Below, in pieces: positions 46,394 to 58,619 of a stretch of 64,000 nucleotides of DNA. Made by a program: the position numbers and the translations under genes. Each line of letters starts with the position of its first letter. Position 1 is the stretch's first letter. Source of the stretch: Cryptomeria japonica (lineage: Eukaryota; Streptophyta; Pinopsida; Cupressales; Cupressaceae); contig NC_081408.1 of NCBI RefSeq assembly GCF_030272615.1, positions 766,727,330 through 766,791,329 of the forward strand, read 5' to 3'. Below the pieces are notes generated by a model. That model saw only the letters and a list, made by a program, of their open reading frames with translations, did no database searches and was not told the DNA's origin.

Positions 46394-49300
46394 TGTTATC
46401 TCATCATTCATCCTTCATAGCAGGAGTAAGTCACCCTACAAAATTTTATTTGAGTCCTTATCTTTCTATAAATTCCTTGGTTCAATCCTTAATCCCTTTG
46501 TAAATTGTCTCTTAAGCCGTAGCGCCAAGTTTTAATGGTCTATTTGAACCCCATGAACTCATTGAACCATTTTGAAGGAAGTTCATAATGTTCATTTAGG
46601 TTCCGCAGGTTCTAAGGTGTCTAAAACATTTTCATGCTAACGTTCACTCAAAGTGTTTTGCAGTGGTTCTTTTTCATGGTCGCATATGATGTGTTATATC
46701 CTCTTTCTCCTAGTCGTGAACCCTTTGAACCTAGTTCAAATGGTTTAGTGGTGTTCAACATGTTAAATGAAGTTCAAAAGACTGGTGACACTCAATAGAG
46801 TGAATCTTTTCAAAGAGAATTTTCTTGGCATAGTGTACACTTTGAACTATTTGAACTCTCACGAAGTCAATTCAAATTGTTCATGAGTGTTCAAATCAGG
46901 TGGGTCCCATGGACTAAAAGACATGATGGTGTATTTATTACTAAGTATGATGAAGATTGAACCATGTCTCGGGTGACGTGAACTGGTTGATTTTTCAAGG
47001 CAAGTAATCATTTTTGGGAATTGGCAGTTACTCCAAAAATGATACCATGCATTCAATGCACACGTGTGATGTCCAATCCCAATGCTCAGTACATTTGAGT
47101 TGACAATCATAATTAATGCACTAAATAAGTTCGTATCACTTCTTTTTGTATAAGGTATGAAGTGATTAATTTCTGAAACTTGTTCTTCATTGATGCAAAA
47201 TTTTTGAAAGAAGGTTTGTTTGCTGGTAGTCGTTCGATTGGTCTCAACTATGAAGGTGAGTTTATTTCCTATCTTCTCCAGTAATTTTTACCTACTTTTC
47301 TCTCTTGTAATAAAATTTGCTGGGGAAAATAAGGGTTGCTGTTTATGAATTATGAAGTCCACACTGCATTTTTTTGGGAATATTTTCAGTCTTGCATGCA
47401 CAGAGCCCATAGTCAGTGATATAGATTTGAAGGGAGAAAATTTGGAAGTTTTAAGGGAAAGGGTGTTTAAAGGAATTGGTGGTTCATTTGGTTTAGAAAT
47501 TCTAAGTAGTGGTCTCATAGAAGCGGCAACCTTTCCTCCTGCTATCCCTTGCCTAGAACTAGTTAGGGAGTGTACTGTGAGGTATGATCCTATTTCTGAA
47601 ACTATCAAAAGAGATAATGGTGAAACCCTCCTTGCAATTAACAGGGAAGTTATTTCCTTCGTTTTCAAATTGCCTGATTATTAGTTATCAAATTTTTCTC
47701 CCGCCCAATCATTCACTGAGTTTAATGCAGATAAAATTGGACACTGGAATAATATTGCTAAGTATTGGTTGAAGGTTCCTCAGAGGGGTGGATCCAGATT
47801 ACCTAAGTATCCCAACAAGAATCACATGCTTCTCCACATCCATGATGTCATGTTACTGCTACACCAAGTTAGAGGTTCAGCTGAGGCCTACAATTTCGAT
47901 GATTGGATTTACTACTATGTACAACTGGTGTTGGAAGGAAAGCAGTATCTTAACTAGGTAGAGCTTATTGCCAACTCCATGAGGGAACAACTGAGCATGG
48001 CAAAGAAGTTCAAGAGAAATTTCTTTATGTCCTCGTATCTGATATCTTGCTTGGCATGTGTTAAACATATAGTTGGAATACCCAGGCAGCTCGCTGAGGG
48101 AGAGGTTTCTGTGTATGACTTTTACCCCATGTTGCAAAAGGATAATGCATTGCAAGATTTTAGGAGAGTACATAATTCTTTCCTGGGAGATTTGTGTTAT
48201 AAGTTAAAGAACATGAAAACCAAGAGAATGTCTAAAGATGCACATGTATTAGTGAAGAAATATGGTTGTTTCTTTGTTTAGTTTCCTCATTTTTGTTACA
48301 TAAGAGTAGGCAGTTTCGGGGAAGAGCCTTTCATACTTCCTCATTTTTGTTCTTGCTGAGATTTGTAGGAAGTTGGATACCATAATTAAGAAGGCTCAAC
48401 CTAGAGATAAATGGGAGGATCATTTTCCTATTCAATTGGGTATTTTATCTTGTAGTTCAATGTTAGATGCTTTAAGCATTGGAGCCGACTTGAAGAACTT
48501 CAATTTCCCACTATATCATGAAAGAAAGGGCTTTGACAATAAAGGTTTCTCACGGAGTCTTGGTTTGATGCTGCACCTTCCAATCCTACACTTGGAGGAC
48601 TTTTGGGAAGATTGCAATGATGAGCGTGAAGTGTTCAAAAGAGCAAATATGAGAATGGTTCTTGAACAGGTAGTTTCACTATAGGTGAAACTTGATATAA
48701 GGGGAATCTAAGAGGATTATCTAGAGCTCTTTAAACTCGGATATCTAGACCAAGATGAACCTAAAACATCCTGCATTAATTGGGATGTGGAAGAAGAGGA
48801 TGACATACAACTTAAAACAAAGAGGGTCTTGGATAGAACCACATAATGGGTTAACAAAAGAAGAGCAATGAAAATAGGCATCAAGATTGGTCATGCAACT
48901 GATAGTGAGGTTGCTCTACGTTCCCCAAAACTTTTTTCTAACCCCACTTCTATGTTTGTTCATGCAGGTAAAGATAAGAAGCCATCTCACATCAAGCAGA
49001 AGCCCAATCCGGCTCTAGACTTTTTTGCTCCTCGATATACAAGGTCATGGAGTGTTGTGCAAAAGAAAATGGACTAGGTCAAAGACACAGAGGCAAAGGA
49101 AAAAATCCTTGATATTCAGATTTTCAAAGTTGAGGACCTTGACAATGACATTGTCAACACCATGGATTCTCATGCAGTTACTGTAGTGATGACGCTGCCA
49201 CCTAAAGAGACCAGAGGAACAACTAGTTCAAGTGCAACTCCTAAATGGCTAACCACTTCAGTAAGAAAGAAATGGAATTCCATTCTAGTGTCCATTCCAA

Positions 49301-51277
49301 TTTAGGACATGGTGGTTAAATACATAGAGAAGGGTCCCAAACAAATGAAGTTCAAAACAACTGCCAGATTGGATGCGGATGAAAAGACTAGGAAGTGGGT
49401 TGCTGAAATTGCCTCTTATAAGCCCAAAGATGAAAATAAGGAAGTAAATGCAGAAGATTTTGAGGTCACCAAAGTGGAGCTCAAGAACATGAGAAGTGAT
49501 TCAGATAATCACCTTTTCCAAGTTTCAGCTAAGAAGATGCTCACTAGGCTAGAGAAAGATGGGCAGGAGAAAAGAGAGTTGAAGCGGCATATCAAAATTC
49601 TTGCTCAATTCATTGATAGTATAGGTTGTTTTGAGGCACTTCCCATATCACATGAATCAGAAAGTTTTGACCCTACTACGCCAAAGAACAAGAAGCTGAT
49701 GGGTCAAGTTCAACGAGCCAAAAGCATCGCGGGGGCTGTGTAGAAATGGATTGAAGGAGTGATTAGAGATGCTGAAAAATATATCACAAGTTCTAGGAAG
49801 TTATGTGACGAGATGCAAAGCCTCATTGCATAGATTCAGAATCAGATTGTACCATGAGAAAAAGAAGAGCATAAATGGGAAAATATCTTGCCCATGCTCA
49901 CCAAGATAGAACAGTATGGAGCCACCAAATTTTTAGTAGAAAACTTAATCAAGTTGGCAACGGATGAGTGCCAACTCTTCATATTGAAGAAGACTATAAT
50001 GTGGCGGGTACTCACATTCAAGTCTATGATTTCTGATGCCATGGATTCTGTTTATGAGCTTTAGGACCTTTAGTGTAGCTTGGTTAATGACAATAAAGTG
50101 GTTAATCCAGACCATGATTGGCAATTGGGACTTTGTGGGTTGGACACACAAGACGCAATAAAGGCTTTTAGGTTGCACATGGAGAAAGTTAAATCCAAAG
50201 GCAATTTCACTCCCAAAGATATAACATAAGTCACCCACATTGAATCCATGACATTTATCGGTAATGATTAGTTACCTAAGCATGCCAAGAAAATGGTGAA
50301 GCATAGGTGGGACAAAGAAGCCGCAAAAGCAAAGATCAATGCCATGAAAAATCCAAGCCAGTCTATAATTTAGGAGCTTGCAACCACCCACGATGCCTAG
50401 AAAAGTGGAGGAGAGGATGATGATGGAGAAGAAGCATAGCATGATGATAATACTCTATTTTTATTTTATGTATTTTTCATAATCTTGGAAATGACTTCGG
50501 GACATCTATCCCTAAAATACTCTGTAGGTTTTTATAACTGTTTTGGGGGAGGTCAGGTTTTGAGGGAGATCTTCTCTGTTCTTGAAAGACTATTATAAAT
50601 TAGATTAAGAGATATAGAGAAGGGGTTGGTTAGAATAAGTTACTTATATTTTGTTTTTAGAAGTTCTATTTTTGTTGGAAGTCATCAGTTTTTCAAAATC
50701 TGAAATTGAAAAGAACTTATACGTGTATTGTTGTGTCTTTGTTGCATGAAATACATATATATAAAGATCATATGCGCTTTGGAGAAGGAAAAACTTTGAG
50801 TTTTTGAATCTGTGGAGTGGTATTTCTTTGCAAATATTAATCTAATTAAATGACCGTGATTACCTTTCTGATGGTAAATGTTGTTATATGTGTATGAAAA
50901 GAGATTTTATTTCTCTTACCCGTTTTTATGAACTGCTGAATTGGTGTTTCTGAACTTTGTTTCGATCACCTCCATTTTTCATGTTGAAGCATTTTGAAGA
51001 TTTTTTTTTTTTTCTGAAATATTTGTAAACCATTTGCCTCTCATCTAAGAATAAAGTAGGCAACCTTATGTGCTTTCAAGTTAAAATCATACCTATTTAA
51101 TTTAATTAGATTATTCCCTGAATAACTAATGGAGGGAGCTGTACCTATCAAAAATTCTGAGGGAAGTGGTGTATGTCACACTTACCCAACTGTTTAGTTG
51201 AACTTTTGTCTTTCAAAGAAGACGACAGAGTTTGAAATGATTTAATTTGAAGAAAAGCAAAAATATGTTCACTAACA
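46394..51277 (+). mobile_element. X-family solo LTR B (4,884 bp) inserted in X pol
   Basis: Begins TGTTATCTCATC and ends TTCACTAACA, with ends TGTTA/TAACA in inverse relation, flanked by an imperfect 5-bp duplication inside a continuous pol frame. It is more diverged from copies A and C than they are from each other, by eye, so it comes from another subfamily. It contains a broken ORF of about 1,030 codons. The U3-like part (about 46,540-46,890) is full of GAAC/GTTC words. Confidence 0.87.
47352..50439 (+). pseudogene. LTR-borne ORF in copy B, about 1,030 codons, broken
   Basis: Starts MKSTLHFFGNIFSLACTEP and ends at a TAG at 50,437-50,439. The N-terminal part includes FPPAIPCLELVRECTVRYDP and INREVISFVFKLPDY. 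The middle part has KKFKRNFFMSSYLISC and VYDFYPMLQKDNALQDFRRV. The C-terminal part matches copies A and C (KWLTTSVRKK, KPKDENKEVNAEDFEVTKV). A 13-bp deletion near 48,350 relative to copy C shifts the frame, and several TAG codons occur. I do not recognise the protein. No signal peptide or transmembrane segment is obvious. It is not gag, pol or a PMD by inspection. Confidence 0.75.
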
Positions 51278-52540
51278 GATTCTAAGGACAGTTGTAAAGA
51301 ATTTTGTCTAGATCTTGGTATTGATTCTGATAAGAGTTTCATTCATCTTAAGGGAAACAAAATCCTAAAAGGTTTGGTGACTCTAGAGAGGTTTTTCACC
51401 CATAATGATGTGTTTACTGGCAAGAAAGTTCTTGATAATGACAGTAAGATGGGTTATGAAAAGATCAATCTTGGTGATGAATCTAATCCTAGAATGGTAA
51501 CAATTGGGAAATATCGTTCTTTTGAGGAGAAGCGAATTCTCATTGAGTTATTGAAAGAACACATTGACGTGTTCGCTTGGTGTTATGACAATTTGAAGGA
51601 ATTTAGGAATGGTCAGTTTCAACATCAAAGTCCATTGAAGCTTGGTATTTCTCCCTTTAGACAAAAACTGAGAAATTTCAATCCCATGATGGCAAATTTT
51701 TTTTTTCAAGGAGCTAAATAAAATGCTAAAAGCCAGAATTATATACCCAATCCATCACTCCACATGGGTAGCCAATATAGTACCTATAAGGAAGAAAAAT
51801 GAAGAAATCCAAATTTGTGTAGATTTTCGCAATCTGAACTAGGCAAGTCTTAAGGATAATTATTCTTTACCCAATATGGACCATATTTTGCAGACAGTAG
51901 CTGGATCTGAAATGATGTCAATGTTGGATGGTTTTTCTAGCTATAATCAAATTAGTGTTGCAGAAAATGAACAACATAAGACAACTTTTATCACCCCTTG
52001 GGGAACGTTTGCATATAATCGCATGCCTTTTGGTTTGATTAATGCCAGAGCAACTTTTCAAAGGGCCATGGATTCTTATTTTAGGGATTTCCATGACAAG
52101 ATTATTGTAGTTTACCTAGATGACTTGACCATGTTTTCTAAAGAAAGGAAGAATCATCTCAAATATTTGAGGGAAGTTCTACCATGTTGTCGAGAGCATG
52201 GTATCTCCTTGAATCCAAAAAAGTTAGTTTTCTGTGTAATTGAGGGCAAATTATTGGGGTACATCATTTCAAAATAAGGTGTCAAGATTGATCTAGAAAG
52301 AGTCAATGCAATCCAACACCTCAGCTTGCCTTCAAATTGGACTGGAGTAAGGTCATTTTTCGGTCAGGTAAATTTCCTAAGAAGGTTTGTACCTGAATTT
52401 GTAGAAACTACTAAGCATATCATCGGCTTGTTGAGTAAGAGGTACCTTTTTAAATGGACTGATGAAGCCAAGGAGGCTTTTAAAAAGATCAAGAGTTCAG
52501 TTGCCAATGCACCAACCCTCATCAACCCAGATTTTAAAAA
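51278..52540 (+). pseudogene. X element reverse transcriptase
   Basis: A linker (IHLKGNKILKGLVTLERFF, then EEKRILIELLKEHIDVFAW) is followed by RT: LKLGISPFRQKLRNFNP, a frameshift in a T run at about 51,700, then IQICVDFRNLN, MMSMLDGFSSYNQISV, RMPFGLINARATFQRAM and the catalytic YLDD at about 52,112. The thumb region (GISLNPKKLVF, GVRSFFGQVNFLRRFV) is intact apart from a TAA at about 52,275. All RT motifs are present. The mutations are few compared with the gag region. Confidence 0.92.
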
Positions 52541-53078
52541 GGATTTTATCATATATTGTTATGCCTCAGAACATACAATGTCAGGAATATTATTACAGGT
52601 AGATGGATCTGGGACTGAAGCAACCATAACATTTATGAGCGTCCCTCTTAAGAAACATGAACTTAAGTATTCACTCTCAGAGAAACAAGCCTTTGCTATG
52701 GTTAAAGTTGTAAAACAATTCCGGTATTATATTCTGCATTCTCACTCTATAGTGTTTATTCTGGATTCTGCAGTAAAAAGCATTTTGACTCAGCAGGAAA
52801 TTGGGCTCAACAAAAGAGCGACATGGGTAACCAAAATTCAGGAATATGATCTGGATATTCGTCCTACAAAAATGGTTAAAGGACAGGGTTTATGTAAATT
52901 AATAGTAGAGAATAAGTTGGAAACAAATGAAGAGCTACCATTGACTCTGTTTATTAGGTTACAAGATACATGGTTTTCTGATGTAGCTTATTACTTGACC
53001 TATGGTAGTTGCCTGAGTCATTTGTCAACTAAAGAACAAATGAATCTCAAATTAAAAGCAGCCAAGTATGTTATCTAG
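52541..53078 (+). pseudogene. X element RNase H adjacent to RT, key residue changed
   Basis: This is the usual Ty3/gypsy RNase H position. The start reads FIIYCYASEHTMSGILLQ, with Tyr where the first catalytic Asp (Y-T-D-A-S type) is expected. The later LKYSLSEKQAFAMVK with its Glu and the VFILDSAVKSIL block are present. The frame is open for about 180 codons here, so this is not simply decay by stops. It fits the idea that in this family the upstream archaeal-type RNase H does the work. Confidence 0.82.
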
Positions 53079-54225
53079 CAAGATGTTTTGTATAAAAAAG
53101 GCTTGGATGGTACTTATTTGAGATGTGTAGACAAGCCACAATAGCGGAAGCTTCTAGAAGTTTATCATGATGAAGCCTGTGGTGGATATTTCTCATCCTC
53201 AGTAACCACTTTTATGATTTGAAGAAATTATTTTTATTGGCCTGGTATGTTCCATGATGCATATATCTATGTTAAGGGATGTCAAAAATGTCAACTCTTT
53301 TATGGAAAACCACAGTTGGTGGCTCTACCTTTAAAGCCTGTGGTAGTGGATGAACCTTTCAAACAATGGGGTATTGATTTCATTGGTCCAATAAATCCTC
53401 ATTCCAGTGCTGGCCATATGTATATTCTGATAGCAACAAATTATTTTACTAAGTGGGTGGAGGCTATCCCCACTAAGAAGGCAAACTCAGAGGTAGTACG
53501 TAATTTTCTCAAAGATTACATCTTAGTCTATTTTGGGGTTCCTCAGAAGATTGTCGCTAATAATGCATCATATTTCCCCTCTGAGGAATTGACCATGTTC
53601 TATTATGAACATCAAAGTACTCTTTTTCACTCCTGTAATTACTTCCCACAAGGTAACGGGTTGGCAAAATCGAGCAATAAGAATCTGGTAATAATCATGA
53701 AGAAGTTAGTTGATGATAATGCCCGGAACTGGCATAAAAAATTATATGAAGCCTTATGGGCAGATAGAATTACCCCTAAAAGAGCAATTGGAATGACACC
53801 TTATGAACTGGTGTATAGGATTGGTGCAAAGGTTTCTTTACCTCTGGAATTGGCAGCACCAAAGCTTCAAATTGTAATTCAAGACTCTTTCTTCCAAAAT
53901 GCTCTAGAAAAGAGTCATGCATTTGACAAAGTTGGAAGAGGAAAGGGAAATGATGGTGGATAGAATTACTGAACATCAGAACTGAGTGAAGAAAATCTTC
54001 GATATGAAAGCTCGACCAAGGGGGTTCCTCAAAGGGGATGAAGTACTGCTATGGGACAAGAGAAGAGAACCAAAGGGTGCCCATGGAAAATTTGATTCAT
54101 TATGGAGAGGTCCATTCAAGATCCATGAAGTGGTGGGACCGAATGCATTTAGACTGAATTATCCTGATGGAATAGTTATGCACTATACCTATAATGGACA
54201 AGACCTGAAGCTCTGTAAACTTTGA
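53079..54225 (+). pseudogene. X element integrase, catalytic residues lost
   Basis: The zinc-binding region runs from about 53,160 (EVYHDEACGG...) to GCQKCQLFYGK at about 53,280. The core has Asp in WGIDFIGPI (about 53,370), but the second site reads VANNASYF at about 53,555 where an Asp is expected before the Asn. The third site reads PQGNGLAKSSNKN at about 53,650 where Glu is expected at the Lys. Both are explained by G-to-A changes. The C-terminal end (GDEVLLWDKRREPKGAHGKF, about 54,040; PFKIHEVVGPNAFRL) runs to the stop at 54,225. No chromodomain follows. Confidence 0.9.
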
Positions 54226-54384
54226 AATCTATGATCAAGAGTTCCTATATATAGTATATTAGTTGTTTGTTTTTTTATCTTTTTGGTGTGTGTCTTTTTG
54301 TCTTCTTTTCTATTTTGCTATGCGAAACTAGAGATTTAGAGTTCTTTTCACTTTTCACAAAATGCAATCCTCAGTCAGAGCCAA
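54226..54384. other. Spacer between X integrase and LTR C
   Basis: Contains T-rich sequence and no clear polypurine tract. The bases before the LTR (cagtcagagccaa) are only partly purine, which is unusual for this position. Confidence 0.6.
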
Positions 54385-54535
54385 TGTTACCTTGTCATTC
54401 GTCCCTCATAACAAGGGTGAGTCATCTTGCAAAATTTTTGGTCGAGTCCTTATCTTGTTAAAAGTTTGTTGGTTCAATCCCTAACCCTCCTGTAAATCAT
54501 TTTGAGATCCTTAGCATTACGTTTCAATGATCAGT

Positions 54536-54890
54536 CTGAACCTTATGAACCCCTTGAACCATCCTGAATAGAGTTCATAGTGTTCATTTAGGTACCGCAG
54601 GTTCTAAGTTGCGTCTAAGACATTTTCAGGCTAACGTTCACTCAAGTGTTTTGCAGCAGCTCTATTTCACAGTCGCGGATGATATTTCATATACTCTTTC
54701 TCTAGGATGTGAACCGTTTGAACCTAGTTCAAATAGTTCAATGATATTCAAGTTGTTCAATGAAGTTCAAAGGACCAGCGACAATCAACAAAGTTAATCT
54801 TTTCCAAAGGAAAATCTCCTTTGTATTTCATCCACTTTGAACTACCTGAACCCTCATGAAGTCAGTTCAAATGGTTTATGAATGTTCAAA
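54536..54890. promoter_or_regulatory. GAAC/GTTC-dense part of the X LTR (U3-like)
   Basis: I count 17 GAAC or GTTC tetramers in 355 bp (about 3 expected by chance), often as GAACC and GTTCAA, in both orientations. The matching parts of copies A (about 42,900-43,260) and B (about 46,540-46,890) are similarly dense. The position upstream of the LTR ORF suggests a regulatory region, but no factor can be named. Confidence 0.4.
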
Positions 54891-55331
54891 CTAGGTGGGT
54901 CCCATGGAAAAAACTAAATGACATGATGGTGCATTCATTACTAAGTGAGATGAATATTTGGCCATATCTCAGTTGATGTCAACTAGCCAATTTTTGAAGG
55001 CAAGTAATCATTTTTATGAGTTGGTAGTTACACTGAGAATGTCATCGTGCATTCAATACACATGCATGATGTCAAATCCCAATGCTCGACACATTTGAGT
55101 TGACGGCTAATATTAATGCCCTTAATGTTATAAGATATGAAGTGATTTATTTTTGAAACCTATTCTTCATTGCTACAGAGTGTTTGGTCGAAGGTTTGTT
55201 TGCTGGTAGTCGTTCAATTAGTTTCAGTTGTGAAGGTGAGTTTTGATTCCTATCTTCTTCAGTGATTTTTAGCTATTTTTCTCTCTCATAATAAAATTGC
55301 TTGGAGAGATAAAGGTTGTTGGTTATGAGTT

Positions 55332-58300
55332 ATGAAGTCCACTCTGCATCTTTTCAGAAACATTTTTAGTCTTGCTTGCACAGAGCCCATTGTCAGTGAC
55401 ACAGACCTGAAAGGAGAGAATTTGGAATTCTTGAAGGAAAGGGTGTTTAAAGGTATTGATGGTTCTTTTGGTTTAGAAATTCTAAGTAGTGACCTGGTAG
55501 AGGCAGTAGCCTTCCCTCCTGCTATACCCTGCCCAGAATTAGTTAGGGAGTGCATTGTGAGATACGACCCTATTTTTGAAACTATCAAGAGGGACAATGG
55601 TGAAACCCTCCTCGTGATTAATAGGGAAGTCATTTCTTCTATTTTAAAATTGCCAAATTATAAGTTCTCAAATTTTTCCCCTACCCAATCAATCACTGAG
55701 TTCAATGCAGACAAGAGTGGACACCGAAATAATATAGCAAAGCATTGGTTGAGAGTTCCTTAGAGAGGTGGCTCCAGGTTACCTAAAAATCCCAACAAAA
55801 ATCACATGCTTCCCCACATCCATGATGTTATGTTGTTGTTACACCGAGTTAGAGGTTCAACTGAAGCCTACAACTTTGATGACTAGATTTACTATTATGT
55901 GCAACTGGTGTTGGAAGAAAAGCGGTTCCTTGACTAGGCAGAGCTTATTGCTGACTCTATGAGAGAACAGCTGATCATGGCAAAGAAGTTCAAACAAAAT
56001 TTCTTCATGTCTTCTTATTTGATATATTGTTTGGCATGTGTCAAAGAAATAATGGGAATTCCTTGGCAACTTGCTGAAGGAGATGTTTTTGTACACGACT
56101 TTTACCCCATGCTACAAAAAGATAATGCATTGCAAGATTTTAGGAGAGTGCATAATGCTTTCCTGGGGGACTTATGTTATGAATTGAAGAACATGAAATA
56201 AAAAAGGATGTCTGAAGATGCCCAGGCCTTGGTGAAAAGATATGGTAGCTTCTTTGTTCAGTTTCCTCATTTCTGTTATATAAGAGTAGGTTATTTCGAA
56301 GAAGAACCTTTCAGAATTCCTCATTTTTGTTCAGATTGTTTTGTCCTTATTGAGATTTGTAGGTAGTTGTCTACCATAATTAAGAAAGTTCAACCCAAAT
56401 ATAGATGGGAAGATGATTTCCCTATTCAATTGGGCACTTTATCTTGTAGCTCAATGTCAGATGCGTTGAGCACAGGAGCTGACTTGAAGAATTTTAATTT
56501 TCAATTGTATCAAGAAAGGAATGGTTTTGATAATAAAGGTTTCTCACAGAGTCTTGGTCTGATGTCGCACCATCCTATCCCACAATTGGAGAACTTTTGG
56601 GAAGATTGTTGTGATGAACTTGAAGTGTTCAAAAGAGCAAATATGAGAATGGTTCTGGAACAGGTAGTTTCACTGCAAATGAATCTTGATATAAGTGGGA
56701 TTGAAGAAGATTATCTAGATCTTTTTGAACTTGCGTGTCTAGACCAAACTAAACTTGAAACATCCTGCATTAATTGGGATATGGAAGTAGAAGATGATAT
56801 ACAACTCAGAACAAAAAGAGTCTTGGCGAGAACTGCAAATTGAGTTAATAAGAAAAGAGCAATGAAATCAGGCATCAATATTGGTCCTACAAGAGATAAT
56901 GTGGTTTCTCTACTTTCCCCACAATACTTTTCTAACCCCACTTCTATGCCTGTTCATGCAGGTAAAAATAAGAAGTCATCTCACACCAAGCATGAGCCTA
57001 ATCCTGCTTTGAAATTTCCTGCTCCTCAATATACAAGGTCACAAAGTGTTGCCCAAAATAAAATGGACCAGGTCAGAGACACAGAGGTAAAATACAAGAT
57101 CCTTGATACTGATATTTTTGAGGTCAAGGACCTTGACAGTGACATTGTCAACACCATGGATTCCCATGCAATCACTGTAGCCATGACACCGCCACCTAAA
57201 GTGACTGGAAAAATAGCTAGTTCAAGTACAACTCCCAAATGGTTAACTACTTCAGTAAGTAAGAAACAAAGCTCGATCCCGGTGTCCATCCCAATTCAAC
57301 ACATGGTAGTCAAATACATGGAGAAAGGTCCTAATTAGAAGAAATTCAAAACAACTACCAGGTTGGACGTTGATGAAAAGACCGAGAGGGGGGTTGTTGA
57401 AATTGCTTCTTATAAACCCAAGGATGAAAGTAAAGAAATAAATGTAGAGGATTTTGAAGTCACCAAAGTAGATCTCAGAACACGAGCAGGGACTCTGATA
57501 ACCACGTTTTCAATGTGATGGCTAAGAATATGCTCACTAGGTCAGAGAAAGACGTACAAGAGAAAAGGGAACTGAAACGACATATAAAGGTTCTAGCCCA
57601 ATTCATTGATAGCTTAGGTTGTTTTGGAGCACTTCCTATATCGCAAGCTTAAGAAAATTTCTATCCCACTTTACTAGAGAACAAGAAACTGATGAATCGA
57701 GTTCAGCGAGCCAAGAGCATCACAGGGGTTGTAGAGAAATGGATTGACGGGGTGATCATAGATGACAAAAAATATATTACAAATTCTAGGAAGCTATGCG
57801 ATGAAATTCAAAACCTCACTATAGAGATCCAAAATCAGGTTGTGCAATGGGAAAGGAGGATCATAAGTGGGAAAATGTATTACCCATGCTCACCAAGATA
57901 GAAAAATATGGAGCCACTGAGTTTCTAACAAAAAACTCAATTAAATTGGTAACTGATGAGTGCCAGCTCTTTATGTTGAAGAAAACCATAGCATGGTGGG
58001 TAATTACATTGAAGGTTGTAATCTCTGATGCCAAAACCTCCATTTACGAGCTCCAAGAACTTCAATGTAGCTTGGTCAATGATAAAAAAGTTGTTAACCC
58101 AGACCATGATTGGTAACTAGGACTTTGTGGGCTGAATACACAGGACGCAGTAAAGGGATTTATGCTGCACATGGAGAAAGTTAGGGCAAAAGGTAACTTT
58201 ACTTCTGAAGATATAACACAGATCACCTCAATTGAATCCATGACATTCATTGGTAATGATCAGTTACCTAAACATGCCAAGAAAATGGTAAAACATAGGT

Positions 58301-58431
58301 GGGAAAAGGAAGCTACAAAAGCGTAAATTAATGCCATGAAGAATCCGAGTCAGTATATGATTCAAGAGCTTGCAACCGCCCATGATGCCTAGAAAAGTAG
58401 AGGAGGAGATGACACTAGAGATGAAGCATAA
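55332..58431 (+). pseudogene. LTR-borne ORF in copy C, best copy (about 1,033 codons)
   Basis: Starts MKSTLHLFRNIFSLACTEP. One frame runs from 55,332 to about 57,480 with a few TAG, TAA or TGA codons and no frameshift; a small indel near 57,480 moves the rest to another frame, ending at a TAA at 58,429-58,431. Segments: FPPAIPCPELVRECIVRYDP, INREVISSILKLPNY, KKFKQNFFMSSYLIYCLACV, DFYPMLQKDNALQDFRRV, FPIQLGTLSCSSMSDAL and EVFKRANMRMVLEQVVSL. The charged C-terminal third matches copy A. Proteins from all three LTRs align along the available length. The function is unknown. Confidence 0.78.
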
Positions 58432-58619
58432 TATGATGCTTATGCTTTGTTTTTATTTTTATATGCTTTTCAAAACCTTGGAATGACTTTGGGACATCTG
58501 TCCCTTAAATACTCTATTAGTTTTATAACGGTTTCAGAGGAGGTTGGGTTTTCAGGGAGACCTCCTCTATTCCTTGAAAGACTACTATAAATTTTGAACA
58601 AGGATTAGTAGTACCTCAA

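Larger units (their letters stand above)
54385..58593 (+). mobile_element. X element 3' LTR (copy C), truncated at its end
   Basis: Begins TGTTACCTTGTC after the pol end and matches LTR B over its whole length up to ctactataaatt at 58,593, where LINE sequence starts. Roughly 700 bp, including the TTCACTAACA terminus, are missing. It carries the best-preserved copy of the LTR-borne ORF. Confidence 0.88.

Noticed and set aside
47250-47395. Possible intron (GTGAGT donor, TTTTCAG acceptor) before the LTR-borne ORF in copies B and C
   Set aside because: Donor and acceptor are kept in both copies, but the join does not give a frame continuous with the ORF, so I do not call it.
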